Shown in pieces: positions 1-7,238 of a DNA stretch of 13,328 bases; positions within the stretch are counted from its first letter, which is position 1, and each line of letters opens with the position of its first letter. The notes under the pieces were generated by a model. It saw only the letters and a program-made list of their open reading frames with translations. It had not been told where the DNA came from and ran no database searches. Origin of the DNA: Candidatus Acetothermia bacterium (GTDB taxonomy: Bacteria; Bipolaricaulota; Bipolaricaulia; UBA7950; UBA9294); contig QMQL01000009.1 of the NCBI GenBank assembly GCA_003650505.1, positions 1 through 13,328 of the forward strand, read 5' to 3'. Position numbers and translations under genes: made by a program.

Positions 1-32
1 CCTGAGGCGGGGGAGAAGAAAGGAGAATTCTT

Positions 33-470
33 ATGTCAGAAGCTGCCATCGCCGTCTTCGTCGCCATCGCCGGAGGGCTTTCGATCGGCCTGCAGACCCT
101 CTTCTCCGGTGTCCTCGGGCACAGGGTAGGGATCATGGAGAGCGTATTCATCGTCCACGTCGGAGGGCTCACCCTCGCCGGGCTCATCCTCCTTCTCATG
201 CGCGGAGGGAACCTCGCCGCGTGGCGGAATGTCCCCTGGTACGTCCTGAGCGCCGGGTTCATCGGGGTCGCCATCATCGCCTCGGTCAGCTACGCCGTCC
301 CCCGTCTCGGCCTGGCGAGCACACTGACCCTCGCCATCGTCTCCCAACTCACCCTCGGGGCGATCCTCGACCACTTCGGGTGGCTCGGAGCGGTCCAACA
401 TCCGCTCGATCCGCCGCGGGTGATCGGGATGGTGATCATGTTCACCGGGACGTGGCTCCTCCTCCGATGA
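33..470 (+). CDS. DMT-superfamily small membrane protein (DUF606/YdcZ type)
   Basis: The 145-residue product is almost wholly hydrophobic, with about five membrane segments (roughly residues 4-27, 34-57, 67-88, 93-112, 129-144). The N-terminal segment contains the small-residue pattern GLSIGLQTLFSG, typical of the DUF606/YdcZ branch of the drug/metabolite transporter superfamily, and the length matches that family (about 140-150 residues). Members are half-size transporters thought to work as dimers in the cytoplasmic membrane; the substrate here is unknown. The start is supported by a good Shine-Dalgarno (AAGGAG around 20-25) about 7 nt before the ATG. The gene may follow another gene lying to the left of the window. 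The hemolysin III-type gene follows after 52 nt on the same strand. Family assignment is fairly safe; function is not. Confidence 0.8.
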   Translation: MSEAAIAVFVAIAGGLSIGLQTLFSGVLGHRVGIMESVFIVHVGGLTLAGLILLLMRGGNLAAWRNVPWYVLSAGFIGVAIIASVSYAVPRLGLASTLTLAIVSQLTLGAILDHFGWLGAVQHPLDPPRVIGMVIMFTGTWLLLR

Positions 471-522
471 TTGAGGTCCCTCCCATGCAATTGGGGCCCC
501 CTATCCACTATCATCGTCCGGG

Positions 523-1179
523 ATGAAGACAAAGGCGGAGCCGCCCTCATACACCCTCGGGGAGGAGATCGCAAACAGCATCACGCACGGGATCGGAGCG
601 CTATTGAGCGCCCTCGGAACCGGAATCCTCCTCTATTTGGCGACCCAATACGGTACAGCGATCCATCTGGCGAGCTTCTCCATCTACGGAACGTGCCTCG
701 TCCTCCTCCACCTCGCCTCAACCCTTTATCATGGGATACAAGCGCCGCGTGCCAAGCGGGTCTTGTGGGTGATCGACCACTCCTCCATCTATCTCCTGAT
801 CGCCGGGACGTACACGCCGTTCCTCCTTCTCTCTCTGCGGGATCGTCTAGGGATGGCGCTCCTTGCCACCGTCTGGGCTCTCGCTGCAATCGGAATCGCG
901 TTCAAGAGCATCTTCATCGGACGGCTCCGCCGGTTGTCCGTCGCGTACTACGTTTTGATGGGCTGGTTGATCGTCATCGCCGCGCGCCAGATCTGGCTGA
1001 AGGTCCCCCACCCCGCCCTCGTCTACGTGGCCGGAGGGGGGCTCTCCTACACGTTCGGGATCGTCTTCTACGGCTGGAAGAAGCTCCCGTATAACCACGC
1101 CATCTGGCACCTTTTCGTCCTCGGTGGGAGCATCAGCCACTACTTCGCCGTCCTCTTCTACCTCGTCCCCCGCCCTTGA
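523..1179 (+). CDS. Hemolysin III / TrhA (YqfA) family membrane protein
   Basis: The 218-residue polytopic protein has about seven membrane segments and the full signature of the TrhA/hemolysin III family (PAQR-like): an early TH (21-22), the STLYH motif (66-70), DHSSIY (85-90) followed by GTYTPF, and NHAIWH (191-196) near the last helix. In the PAQR fold the Ser, Asp and His residues of these motifs form a metal site. Bacterial members are linked to membrane-lipid and fluidity homeostasis, and the name hemolysin is historical. There is no convincing Shine-Dalgarno before the ATG. A TATCAT hexamer at 509-514 lies 8 nt upstream, so a very short leader is possible, but no good -35 accompanies it. 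The gene converges on the hydrolase gene ending at 1201, with 21 nt between the two stops. Confidence 0.9.
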   Translation: MKTKAEPPSYTLGEEIANSITHGIGALLSALGTGILLYLATQYGTAIHLASFSIYGTCLVLLHLASTLYHGIQAPRAKRVLWVIDHSSIYLLIAGTYTPFLLLSLRDRLGMALLATVWALAAIGIAFKSIFIGRLRRLSVAYYVLMGWLIVIAARQIWLKVPHPALVYVAGGGLSYTFGIVFYGWKKLPYNHAIWHLFVLGGSISHYFAVLFYLVPRP

Positions 1180-1200
1180 TGAATATGTAAACTTTTCGCC

Positions 1201-1902
1201 TCAGATCTCAAGCGATGCCCCTGCTTTAACATCGATGTACTCGAACCCAAGAGATCCTCTAAGGAGATTCATCGCCCGCTCGCCGGTACAGTGGCAGGGG
1301 GCGACCCGTTTCACCCCGAGGCGCTTAAGGAATTCGGCTATTCCCTCAACCTCTGAATCGGTCTTGCTTCCCAGGTGATATCCACCGATAACGAGGGAGG
1401 GAGGGCGTCCGGAAAGCTCGGTCGCGACCCGTGCGATCCTGATGATCCCGGGATGGGCACAGCCAGTGATCAGGACCGGCCCGTCCTTCCCAGCAACGAT
1501 CAACGATTGCTCCTTGATTTCATCCCCGAGCTCCCCAGTGGACCGAAACCCGGGACTAAACTCGATCGGTTCCTCCACCGGTATCCCGGTCAGCTTCTCA
1601 TCGGCGATCCTCTTCTTAAAGCCGGCGGAGAACGAGTCCGGATAGACGACGGTCAACCCCTTGTGCAGGGCGGATGAGATCGCGCCGATATGATCGCAAT
1701 GCTCATGAGAGAGGAAGAGATAGTCGGTCCCTTTAAGGTCGATCCCGAGGGCATCGGCGTTGTGCTCAAGGACGATCTTGTCCCCTCCCGTGTCGAACAG
1801 AAGCCGCGTTCCATCCAGCTCGACGAGCGCGGAGAACCCCCAGCCCGGGTAGAGCCCATCGCGGGCGGTCCGGTTGTCGTAGATGATCGTTATCTCACCC
1901 AT
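1201..1902 (-). CDS. Metallo-beta-lactamase-fold hydrolase (COG1237-like)
   Basis: The 233-residue protein has the binuclear-metal signature of the metallo-beta-lactamase superfamily: FDTGG (36-40), HEHCDH (66-71, the HxHxDH motif), GCAH (147-150), GGYHL (173-177) and a final HCTG (204-207). The last two and the overall order match the COG1237 group, often annotated as 7,8-dihydropterin-6-methyl-4-(beta-D-ribofuranosyl)-aminobenzene-5'-phosphate synthase-like. That annotation comes from archaeal methanopterin chemistry and should not be taken literally here. The protein is probably cytoplasmic, as no signal peptide is seen. Its ATG immediately follows the TAG of the radical SAM gene, with AAGGA about 7 nt upstream inside that gene, so translation is probably coupled. 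It is the last gene of the minus-strand run. The substrate is unknown. Confidence 0.88.
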   Translation of the reverse strand: MGEITIIYDNRTARDGLYPGWGFSALVELDGTRLLFDTGGDKIVLEHNADALGIDLKGTDYLFLSHEHCDHIGAISSALHKGLTVVYPDSFSAGFKKRIADEKLTGIPVEEPIEFSPGFRSTGELGDEIKEQSLIVAGKDGPVLITGCAHPGIIRIARVATELSGRPPSLVIGGYHLGSKTDSEVEGIAEFLKRLGVKRVAPCHCTGERAMNLLRGSLGFEYIDVKAGASLEI

Positions 1903-2862
1903 CTAACCATCCTTAGTCGCGTAGTAGAGTCTCCCCTCCTGGACGCGCCGCTCGATCCTCCCAGCCTCGGAAAGCCGGGCGAGGTATTTTCCAACCTCGG
2001 CCGGGTTGATCCCGAGGGAATCGGAAAGATCGACCGTGGTGCACGGCCGGACGGCGAGGATGCGCATAATCTCGGCCTCGATCTCATCCTCGCGTATGAG
2101 CCGCGAATGCGCCTTCGCCCGGTGCGGGACGACCACGATCGGGATCCCGGTAAGGGAGGCCTCCATCCGGGCGCGGATCCGATTCAGCCTCTCCTCCGAA
2201 ACGGAATCAACCGGCTCCTCCGGGGGGCGGACGCAGGTGTTCAGATCAACCTCGCACGGCGCGATCACCCCCACCTTCTCGATGATCGCGGAGATGGCCT
2301 CATCATCTGCATTCGAGCCGTACTTATCCGACTGGACGAGCATCACCTCGAGCCAGACCGGAACCTCTCGTGCAAGCCTTCCGATCGCCGCCGCGATCTC
2401 GTCAATCTCAAACCCATACGCCGGCCTGTCAATCCGTACAAACGTGTCCTGCTCCCCGGCATCGAGGGAGGGGAGGGCCAGATCGAAGCTCTCAGCAGCG
2501 TCGAAGACGTCCGCACGGGTGAGGAGGGAAGAATTGGTGATCAGAGCGATCGGAACGTCGGTGAATCGGCGGATCAGCTCCACCGCCTCTCCTAGTCCCG
2601 GGTTAAGCGTCGGCTCACCCGAGCCGGAGAACGTTATGTAATCTATGTGTTCGTGCTTGGCGAGCGCCTCCCGTACCCCGTTCGCGATCTCCTCCGGGTC
2701 AGGGAACGGCTCGGTTACCTCCTCCGGGCCGCGGACCTTGCAGCGCTTCCTCCCGAGCTGGCAATAAACGCAATCGAAAGTGCAGGTGAGCCGAGGGATC
2801 GGGTCGACCCCGAGCGACATCCCGAGCCGCCGCGAAGGAACCGGACCGTAAATAATTCCCAT
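1903..2862 (-). CDS. Radical SAM protein with C-terminal winged-helix domain
   Basis: The 319-residue enzyme begins with GPVPSRRLG (6-14), followed by the cluster motif CTFDCVYC (Cys27, Cys31, Cys34) that binds the [4Fe-4S] cluster of radical SAM enzymes, and GSGEPTL (80-86), the SAM-binding glycine-rich element. The N-terminal layout is that of the COG0731-like group of Fe-S oxidoreductases. Residues about 258-319 form a separate winged-helix-like module (IMRILAVRPCTTVDLSDSLG, then a recognition-helix-like stretch), suggesting nucleic-acid or regulatory contact. The reaction is unknown. A good Shine-Dalgarno (AGGAGGG) lies just before the ATG, 8 nt after the phosphoesterase stop, and the hydrolase gene begins directly at its own stop. 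Family call is secure; substrate is not. Confidence 0.9.
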   Translation of the reverse strand: MGIIYGPVPSRRLGMSLGVDPIPRLTCTFDCVYCQLGRKRCKVRGPEEVTEPFPDPEEIANGVREALAKHEHIDYITFSGSGEPTLNPGLGEAVELIRRFTDVPIALITNSSLLTRADVFDAAESFDLALPSLDAGEQDTFVRIDRPAYGFEIDEIAAAIGRLAREVPVWLEVMLVQSDKYGSNADDEAISAIIEKVGVIAPCEVDLNTCVRPPEEPVDSVSEERLNRIRARMEASLTGIPIVVVPHRAKAHSRLIREDEIEAEIMRILAVRPCTTVDLSDSLGINPAEVGKYLARLSEAGRIERRVQEGRLYYATKDG

Positions 2863-2870
2863 ATACCCTC

Positions 2871-3353
2871 CTATAGCTCAACGAGCCGGGGGGTCATATC
2901 CTCGGAGTCGAGGAGCACGACCGTAGATTTACCGGTCAGCCAGCCGCACGCCTCACCCGGGTTGACGACGAGGGTCTCCCCCACGCGAATGTCGATCTCG
3001 TGGGTATGGCCGTAGACGAGAAGGCCGTAATCCCCGCTCTTGATGAGCGAGTCGATGAACTTCGGCTCGTGCATCACCACCGCGCGCCTCCCCGCGAACT
3101 CAAACTCGTGGTAGTCGGGGTAGATCCTCCCGATCTCCTTGAACCGCTCGACGAGGTAAAGCCTGTCCCCATCGTTGTTCCCGAACACGGCGGCGAACGG
3201 AGCACGGAGCTTTCCGAACTCATTCGCCGTGATTGGAGAGATGAAATCACCGGCGTGGGTCACGAGGGCCACCTTCTCAGCGTTGAACAGCTCAACAGCC
3301 CTGGCGATCGCCAGCATGTTGTCGTGGGTATCGGAGATGATCCCGAGCTTCAC
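2871..3353 (-). CDS. YfcE/MJ0936-type metallophosphoesterase
   Basis: The 160-residue protein carries the complete calcineurin-like phosphoesterase metal site: SDTH (Asp8, His10), HAGD (Asp36), GNND (58-61), MHE (His95) and GHTH (His116, His118), then the family's NPG (131-133). The length fits the YfcE/MJ0936 subfamily of small phosphodiesterases, which hydrolyse phosphodiester model substrates with Mn2+ or Ni2+; the natural substrate is generally unknown. The start is GTG at 3351-3353, which overlaps the TGA of the Mrp-type gene by 4 nt (GTGA), consistent with coupled translation. It is the third gene of the YggS-Mrp-phosphoesterase-radical SAM-hydrolase string. Confidence 0.9.
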   Translation of the reverse strand: MKLGIISDTHDNMLAIARAVELFNAEKVALVTHAGDFISPITANEFGKLRAPFAAVFGNNDGDRLYLVERFKEIGRIYPDYHEFEFAGRRAVVMHEPKFIDSLIKSGDYGLLVYGHTHEIDIRVGETLVVNPGEACGWLTGKSTVVLLDSEDMTPRLVEL

Positions 3354-4171
3354 TTATCCTCCTCCAGCGCCTTGAGGACCTCGTCGGCAATCCGGAAGAA
3401 CGCCTGCGAGATCACAGAATCCGGATCGGAGAGGACGATCGGCTCGCCCGTGTCCCCGCCGATCCGCGCCTTCAGATCGATCGGGACCCCGCCGAGGAAC
3501 CTGAGGTTGAGCTCGGCGGCGACACGCCCGCCCCCGCCCTTACCGAAGACATCGATCTCCTTTCCACAATGGGGGCAGATCAACACCGACATATTCTCTA
3601 CGATCCCGATCTTTGGAACCTCCATCTTCTTCGCCATATTCGCCGCCCGACGGGCATCGATCAGGGAGACCTCCTGGGGGGTGGTCACCACGATCGCAAT
3701 CTGGGGGGCTGTCCGCTGGGTGATCGTGAGGACCTCGTCCCCGGTCCCTGGCGGGAGGTCACCGATCAGAACGTCGAGCTCCCCCCAGTTCACCTCTCCG
3801 ATCAGCTGGTCGAGCGCCTTGGAGCGGAGCGGACCGCGCCAGATGACCGGGGTCCCGGGAGGGATCATCGAAGCGAGGGAGACGAACTTCACCCCATCCC
3901 GCTCGCTGGGAACGATCCTCCCTCCCTCCGCTTCCGGGACCTCCTTCAACCCTACCATCTGGGGGACGTTCGGACCGGTGATGTCGGCGTCGAGGAGCCC
4001 GACTTTCTTCCCCCTCCTCGCCAGGGCGAACGCGAGGTTCACCGCCACCGTCGTCTTCCCCACCCCTCCCTTCCCGCTGAACACGACGATCCGGTGCTTT
4101 ATCCTATCGATCGCCTCCTTGATCCCCTTCTCCAGTGCCGAGGCCGGCGGGGGGGTCACGTTGACGCTCAT
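3350..4171 (-). CDS. mrp: Mrp/NBP35-type Fe-S cluster carrier P-loop ATPase
   Basis: The 273-residue protein has the deviant Walker A GKGGVGKTT (33-41) with the signature lysine, the switch element DADITGPN (61-68), DLPPGTGD (138-145), and the CPHC pair (Cys199, Cys202). Two such protomers share a bridging [4Fe-4S] cluster through this CxxC in the Mrp/NBP35/ApbC family, which delivers Fe-S clusters to target proteins. There is no N-terminal DUF59 domain, only about 25 residues before the P-loop, so this is the short form. The ATG overlaps the YggS stop by 4 nt (ATGA) behind a strong GGAGGGAGG site. Mrp is also a component of the Desulfovibrio Orp locus, so its place downstream of NifX-type proteins and ferredoxin-ATPases is notable. 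It is probably cytoplasmic. Confidence 0.94.
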   Translation of the reverse strand: MSVNVTPPPASALEKGIKEAIDRIKHRIVVFSGKGGVGKTTVAVNLAFALARRGKKVGLLDADITGPNVPQMVGLKEVPEAEGGRIVPSERDGVKFVSLASMIPPGTPVIWRGPLRSKALDQLIGEVNWGELDVLIGDLPPGTGDEVLTITQRTAPQIAIVVTTPQEVSLIDARRAANMAKKMEVPKIGIVENMSVLICPHCGKEIDVFGKGGGGRVAAELNLRFLGGVPIDLKARIGGDTGEPIVLSDPDSVISQAFFRIADEVLKALEEDK

Positions 4172-4827
4172 CCTCCCTCCCTTTCCCCGAATATCGCGCT
4201 TCCAATCCGGACCATGTTTGCCCCTTCCTCGATCGCTATCTTGTAGGTGTTGCTCATCCCCATCGAGAGGTACCGCATCTCGCCGTTCTCCACCCCGAGC
4301 CGCTTCAGCTTCTCGAACAGCCGCCTGGTCTCCCGAAAATACGGCCGGGCGAGCTCGGGGTCGCCGAACCGGGGCCCCATCGTCATTAGCCCTTCTACCT
4401 TGAGATTATTAAGTCGCCCGAGACCCCGCACGAGCCCCTCCGCCTCCTCGGGGAGGACCCCGGCCTTCTGCGGCTCGCGGCCAGAATTTATCTCCACCAG
4501 GACCGGCATAACCTTATCCAGCTTCGCGCACTCCCGATCGATCCTCCCCCCGAGCTCGAGCGAGTCGACGGTCTCGATCATGTCGAAGATCCGGACGGCC
4601 TTTTTAACCTTATTTCTCTGTAGATGCCCGATAAAATGCCAGTCTGCGATATGGCCGAGGGCGGCGAACGCTTCAGCGGCCTCCTGGACGTAGTTTTCAC
4701 CGATGATCCGTACCCCGGCGGAGACCGCACGGCGGATCTCATCCGGTGTGCGCGTCTTCGCCGCAGCGACGAGTATCACGCCATCCGGGAGATCAGATAG
4801 GACCTTCTTTACGTTCTCTTCGATCAT
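4168..4827 (-). CDS. yggS: YggS family PLP-binding (PLP homeostasis) protein
   Basis: The product (219 residues from the chosen ATG) is a fold-type III PLP-binding protein of the YggS/PROSC family. It shows VAAAKTR with the PLP lysine (residue 24), GENYVQEA, HFIGHLQRNK, MTMGP, LSMGMSN and a C-terminal phosphate-binding MVRIGSAIFG. Members bind PLP without known catalysis and help maintain vitamin B6 balance. I chose the ATG at 4827, where the typical N-terminus begins (MIEENVKKVL). An in-frame TTG at 4863 would add 12 residues, but its purine-rich site sits only 1 nt before the codon. Neither start has an ideal ribosome site. The stop overlaps the Mrp ATG by 4 nt. It is the first gene of the distal five-gene string. 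Confidence 0.92.
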   Translation of the reverse strand: MIEENVKKVLSDLPDGVILVAAAKTRTPDEIRRAVSAGVRIIGENYVQEAAEAFAALGHIADWHFIGHLQRNKVKKAVRIFDMIETVDSLELGGRIDRECAKLDKVMPVLVEINSGREPQKAGVLPEEAEGLVRGLGRLNNLKVEGLMTMGPRFGDPELARPYFRETRRLFEKLKRLGVENGEMRYLSMGMSNTYKIAIEEGANMVRIGSAIFGEREGG

Positions 4828-4891
4828 CGATCCCACGATACCGCGGATCGGGCTGACACACAATCTCCCCGCTCAAATCAGTGGAGCTTTG

Positions 4892-5119
4892 TCATTCACG
4901 GACCATCTTTGCGCCGCACTTCGGGCAGACGGTCTGATAACAAGGGGTCCCGACCCGATGGGCGACCCGCTCTCCGCAGCTCGGGCAGACGCAGTACCCT
5001 GACGGACCGGCACCAGCGCGGTTTCCGCCCATCCGCCCGCGGCCTTGCCCCCCTCTACCGCGACCCATTCCGGTACCCGGACCGGCCCCTGCCGGCCCTG
5101 TCCCATCTCCTCTCGGCAT
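4892..5119 (-). CDS. Small Gly/Arg-rich protein with zinc-ribbon-like tail (DUF5320-like N-terminus)
   Basis: The 75-residue protein has two parts. Residues 1-40 are low complexity: MPRGDGTGP followed by Gly/Arg/Met-rich sequence (MGRGRGGQGRGRMGG), resembling the N-terminal signature of DUF5320-like small proteins found beside NifX and Mrp genes in anaerobes. Residues 41-75 hold six cysteines (43, 45, 48, 60, 65, 68) in a CxCPSCGE ... CxxxxCPKCG arrangement, which suggests a zinc ribbon or another metal site. A strong Shine-Dalgarno (AGGAGGTC) precedes the ATG, only 9 nt after the second ferredoxin-ATPase. No enzymatic function can be assigned. An adaptor or metal-binding partner of the cofactor cluster is an inference from context. 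Confidence 0.8.
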   Translation of the reverse strand: MPRGDGTGPAGAGPGTGMGRGRGGQGRGRMGGNRAGAGPSGYCVCPSCGERVAHRVGTPCYQTVCPKCGAKMVRE

Positions 5120-5128
5120 GTTGACCTC

Positions 5129-5989
5129 CTAGCTAGTTAAGCTCCCAAGCCTTTCGTGGATCTTTCGCATCGCCATCCCGGCCCGGCTCTTTGAATCCTC
5201 AACCGCGCTCTTCCCGGCGATCATCATACGCGGGACCATGGGATCGTACGGAATCCGACCGAGGAGGGGGAGCCCCTCCTGTTTTGAGAACTCCTCGATC
5301 TGCGCGTTCATCTCTTCGTTCAGGTCGAACTTGTTGATCACAAGGTAGGCAGGTATCCGGAAGTGGCGCGCCACCTTTAGGATCCGTTCCAGGTCGTGCA
5401 GTCCGGACAGGCTCGGCTCGGTGACCAAGATAACCGCCGTTGCACCGCTCACCGAGGCGATCACCGGACAGCCGATCCCAGGTGAACCGTCGATCACGAG
5501 CCGCTCCGCCTTCAGTTCCTTGCCCAACTGGTATGCCTTCTGCTTCACCACAGTGACGAGCTTCCCCGACGTCTCCTCCCCGGGGTAGAGCTCGGCGCTC
5601 GCAAGCGGACCGAGGCGGGTAGAGGCGGTGTACCACTTGCCGGAAGTCCTCGGGGAGAGCGTGATCGCGTCGGTCGGACAGACATATCCACACGCCCCGC
5701 ACCCCTCGCACAGAAAGGGATCGATGTTGAAATCCTCGTCGATCGCATGGAACCGGCATACGCGGCGGCATTCCCCGCAGGCGATGCACTTGGAATCGTC
5801 CTTCACCGCCTCCTTCGACCCCTGAAACTCCCCCTCCTGTTCGATCTTAGGATCGAGGAGGAGGTGGAGGTTCGCAGCGTCGACGTCGCAGTCGGCGAGG
5901 ACTTTGTTCTCCATCAGAAAAGCGAACGCCCCGGCGAGGGAGGTCTTCCCAGTGCCGCCCTTTCCGGACAGGAAAAGGATCCCCTTCAT
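5129..5989 (-). CDS. MinD-type P-loop ATPase with inserted 2[4Fe-4S] ferredoxin domain (second copy)
   Basis: The 286-residue protein begins with the deviant Walker A GKGGTGKTS (9-17), followed by DCDVDAAN (33-40). A bacterial-type ferredoxin domain is inserted at about 63-110, with two complete CxxCxxCxxxC/P sets (Cys68, 71, 74, 78 and Cys94, 97, 100, 104). The ATPase core then resumes with DGSPGIGCP and LVTEPSLSGLHD. This architecture is that of the MinD-superfamily ferredoxin ATPases (COG1149), which are components of the Desulfovibrio orange-protein complex and occur widely beside NifX-like proteins in anaerobes. The expected role is ATP-driven Fe-S or metal-cofactor transfer, possibly with electron input. 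The ATG overlaps the stop of the first copy by 4 nt (ATGA), so the two are probably made together and may pair. It is probably cytoplasmic. Confidence 0.92.
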   Translation of the reverse strand: MKGILFLSGKGGTGKTSLAGAFAFLMENKVLADCDVDAANLHLLLDPKIEQEGEFQGSKEAVKDDSKCIACGECRRVCRFHAIDEDFNIDPFLCEGCGACGYVCPTDAITLSPRTSGKWYTASTRLGPLASAELYPGEETSGKLVTVVKQKAYQLGKELKAERLVIDGSPGIGCPVIASVSGATAVILVTEPSLSGLHDLERILKVARHFRIPAYLVINKFDLNEEMNAQIEEFSKQEGLPLLGRIPYDPMVPRMMIAGKSAVEDSKSRAGMAMRKIHERLGSLTS

Positions 5990-6888
5990 TTTCCACCCCC
6001 TTCCTGCAACGGTGCATTCTGGGCACGGCGTTCACCCGGAATATCGGAAACAAGCCCCGCCGTCAGCATTCCGTACAACGAGATGAACCGCTCCCTCCAC
6101 TCCGGTAGGACATCGACGAGTGAAACCCCACGGGAGTAGAATTGAGCGATCTCACGGTCGAACGGGATCTTGAGCACGATCGGGATCCCTTCCTCCTCGC
6201 AGTAGCGCTCCACCCGATCGTCTCCGATCCCATCGCGGTTGATAATCACGCCGATCGGGACCCCGAGCGAGCGGGCGACCCCGACCGCAGCCCTTAGGTC
6301 GTGCAATCCGAACGGGGTCGGCTCGGTGACGAGAAGGGCGAGATCGGCCCCCTGAATCGCAGCGATCGTCGGACATCCGGTCCCGGGCGGGGCGTCGAGG
6401 ATTATCAACGCCTCCGGGTCGATCCCGGCCTTCAGCTCATGGATGAGCGGGGTCGCCATCGCCTCGCCGATATTTAAAAGGCCGTGGCTAAATGGAAATC
6501 CGCGTGCCGTCCCGCTCTCGATCACCCCGAGCTCGTGCGGAATCTCGCTGATCGCCCCGACCGGGCAGACCAGCTTGCATAAGCCACAACCGTGACAGAG
6601 GTCGTTATATACGAGAACCTTCTTGCCGATGACCGCAATGGCGTTGAACTCGCACGCCTCGGCGCAGTTTCCGCACCGAGTGCAGAGATGCTCATCGACC
6701 TTGGGGAGGAGTTTTTCTACCGACTTCCTCTGCCCGATCTGGGGCTTCAGGAAGATGTGGGCGTTCGGTTCCTCGACGTCGCAATCGAGGAACTGCACCG
6801 GATGATCGTCGGCAAGGGCGAGCGCGAGGTTCGTCGCCACGGTGGTCTTCCCGGTCCCGCCCTTCCCGCTCGCGACCGTGATCTTCAT
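5986..6888 (-). CDS. MinD-type P-loop ATPase with inserted 2[4Fe-4S] ferredoxin domain (first copy)
   Basis: The 300-residue paralogue of the following gene has Walker A GKGGTGKTT (8-16), LDCDVEEPN (34-42), a ferredoxin insert at about 65-112 with two full cysteine sets (Cys69, 72, 75, 79 and Cys98, 101, 104, 108), and DAPPGTGCP and LVTEPTPFGLHD in the core. It differs from its neighbour in the switch region (EEPNAH against DAANLH) and keeps APPGTGCP where the neighbour has GSPGIGCP, so the two are old paralogues, not a recent duplication. Its C-terminal tail of about 25 residues is polar and Gly-rich. The ATG overlaps the preceding NifX-type gene by 4 nt (ATGA). The likely partners are the NifX-type proteins upstream; paired ATPases of this kind are known from Orp loci. 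Confidence 0.92.
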   Translation of the reverse strand: MKITVASGKGGTGKTTVATNLALALADDHPVQFLDCDVEEPNAHIFLKPQIGQRKSVEKLLPKVDEHLCTRCGNCAEACEFNAIAVIGKKVLVYNDLCHGCGLCKLVCPVGAISEIPHELGVIESGTARGFPFSHGLLNIGEAMATPLIHELKAGIDPEALIILDAPPGTGCPTIAAIQGADLALLVTEPTPFGLHDLRAAVGVARSLGVPIGVIINRDGIGDDRVERYCEEEGIPIVLKIPFDREIAQFYSRGVSLVDVLPEWRERFISLYGMLTAGLVSDIPGERRAQNAPLQEGGGK

Positions 6889-7238
6889 CTTCCATGTCCT
6901 CTCCCGCTCGGCCCGTCGGCGCGGGGGAGCTTCCCCTCCTTGTAGGCGGCGATCGCATCGGCGACCGTCCCCTCCGCCCCGACGTAGATCTCGGCCCCGG
7001 CAGCGACCAGGCCCCGGTAGGCGTTCGGGCCGACGCTTCCGGTGATCACCGTCTTGGCCCCGTTCTCGGCCACGATCCTCGCCGCCTGGACCCCGGCCCC
7101 GTGCGCCCCTGGAGAGTTGGGGATAGCATGAAGCTCACCGGTCTTAGGGTCATGAAACAGGAAGTAAGCCGCCCGGCCGAAGCTCAGGTCGATATCATCA
7201 CCGAGCGACGGACCCTTCGCCGTTATGCAAAGCCTCAC
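6885..7238 (-). CDS. NifX/orange-protein family protein (dinitrogenase iron-molybdenum cofactor family)
   Basis: The 117-residue protein belongs to the NifB-C/NifX/NafY fold family (PF02579). It has an early beta strand (MRLCITAKG), the FGRA turn (20-23), the HGAGVQAARIV helix (46-56), and ITGSVGPNAY (65-74) followed by AGAEIYVG. Family members bind metal-cluster precursors such as FeMo-co, or the Mo-Cu cluster of Desulfovibrio orange protein. It is a single domain of orange-protein-like size with a short Gly/Arg/His tail (GPSGRGHGR). There is no nif gene set here, so nitrogen fixation is not implied. The start is GTG at 7236-7238, overlapping the stop of the upstream NifX fusion by 4 nt (GTGA). 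The cofactor it binds is unknown. Confidence 0.9.
   Translation of the reverse strand: MRLCITAKGPSLGDDIDLSFGRAAYFLFHDPKTGELHAIPNSPGAHGAGVQAARIVAENGAKTVITGSVGPNAYRGLVAAGAEIYVGAEGTVADAIAAYKEGKLPRADGPSGRGHGR

Noticed and set aside
471..522. Promoter or terminator between the two first plus-strand genes
   Set aside because: A TATCAT hexamer lies near the second gene, but there is no matching -35. The GGGGCCCC palindrome at 493-500 is short with no T tract, so the evidence is too weak for a feature.
3000..4403. Long plus-strand open frame (467 codons) opposite the phosphoesterase and mrp genes
   Set aside because: It lies antisense to two genes with clear conserved motifs, and its translation is Ser/Arg/Pro-rich with no family signature. 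It is a by-product of GC-rich codon use.
4828..4863. TTG start adding 12 residues to YggS
   Set aside because: The purine-rich site is only 1 nt from the TTG and the extra residues do not resemble YggS N-termini. It is kept as an alternative in the gene entry.
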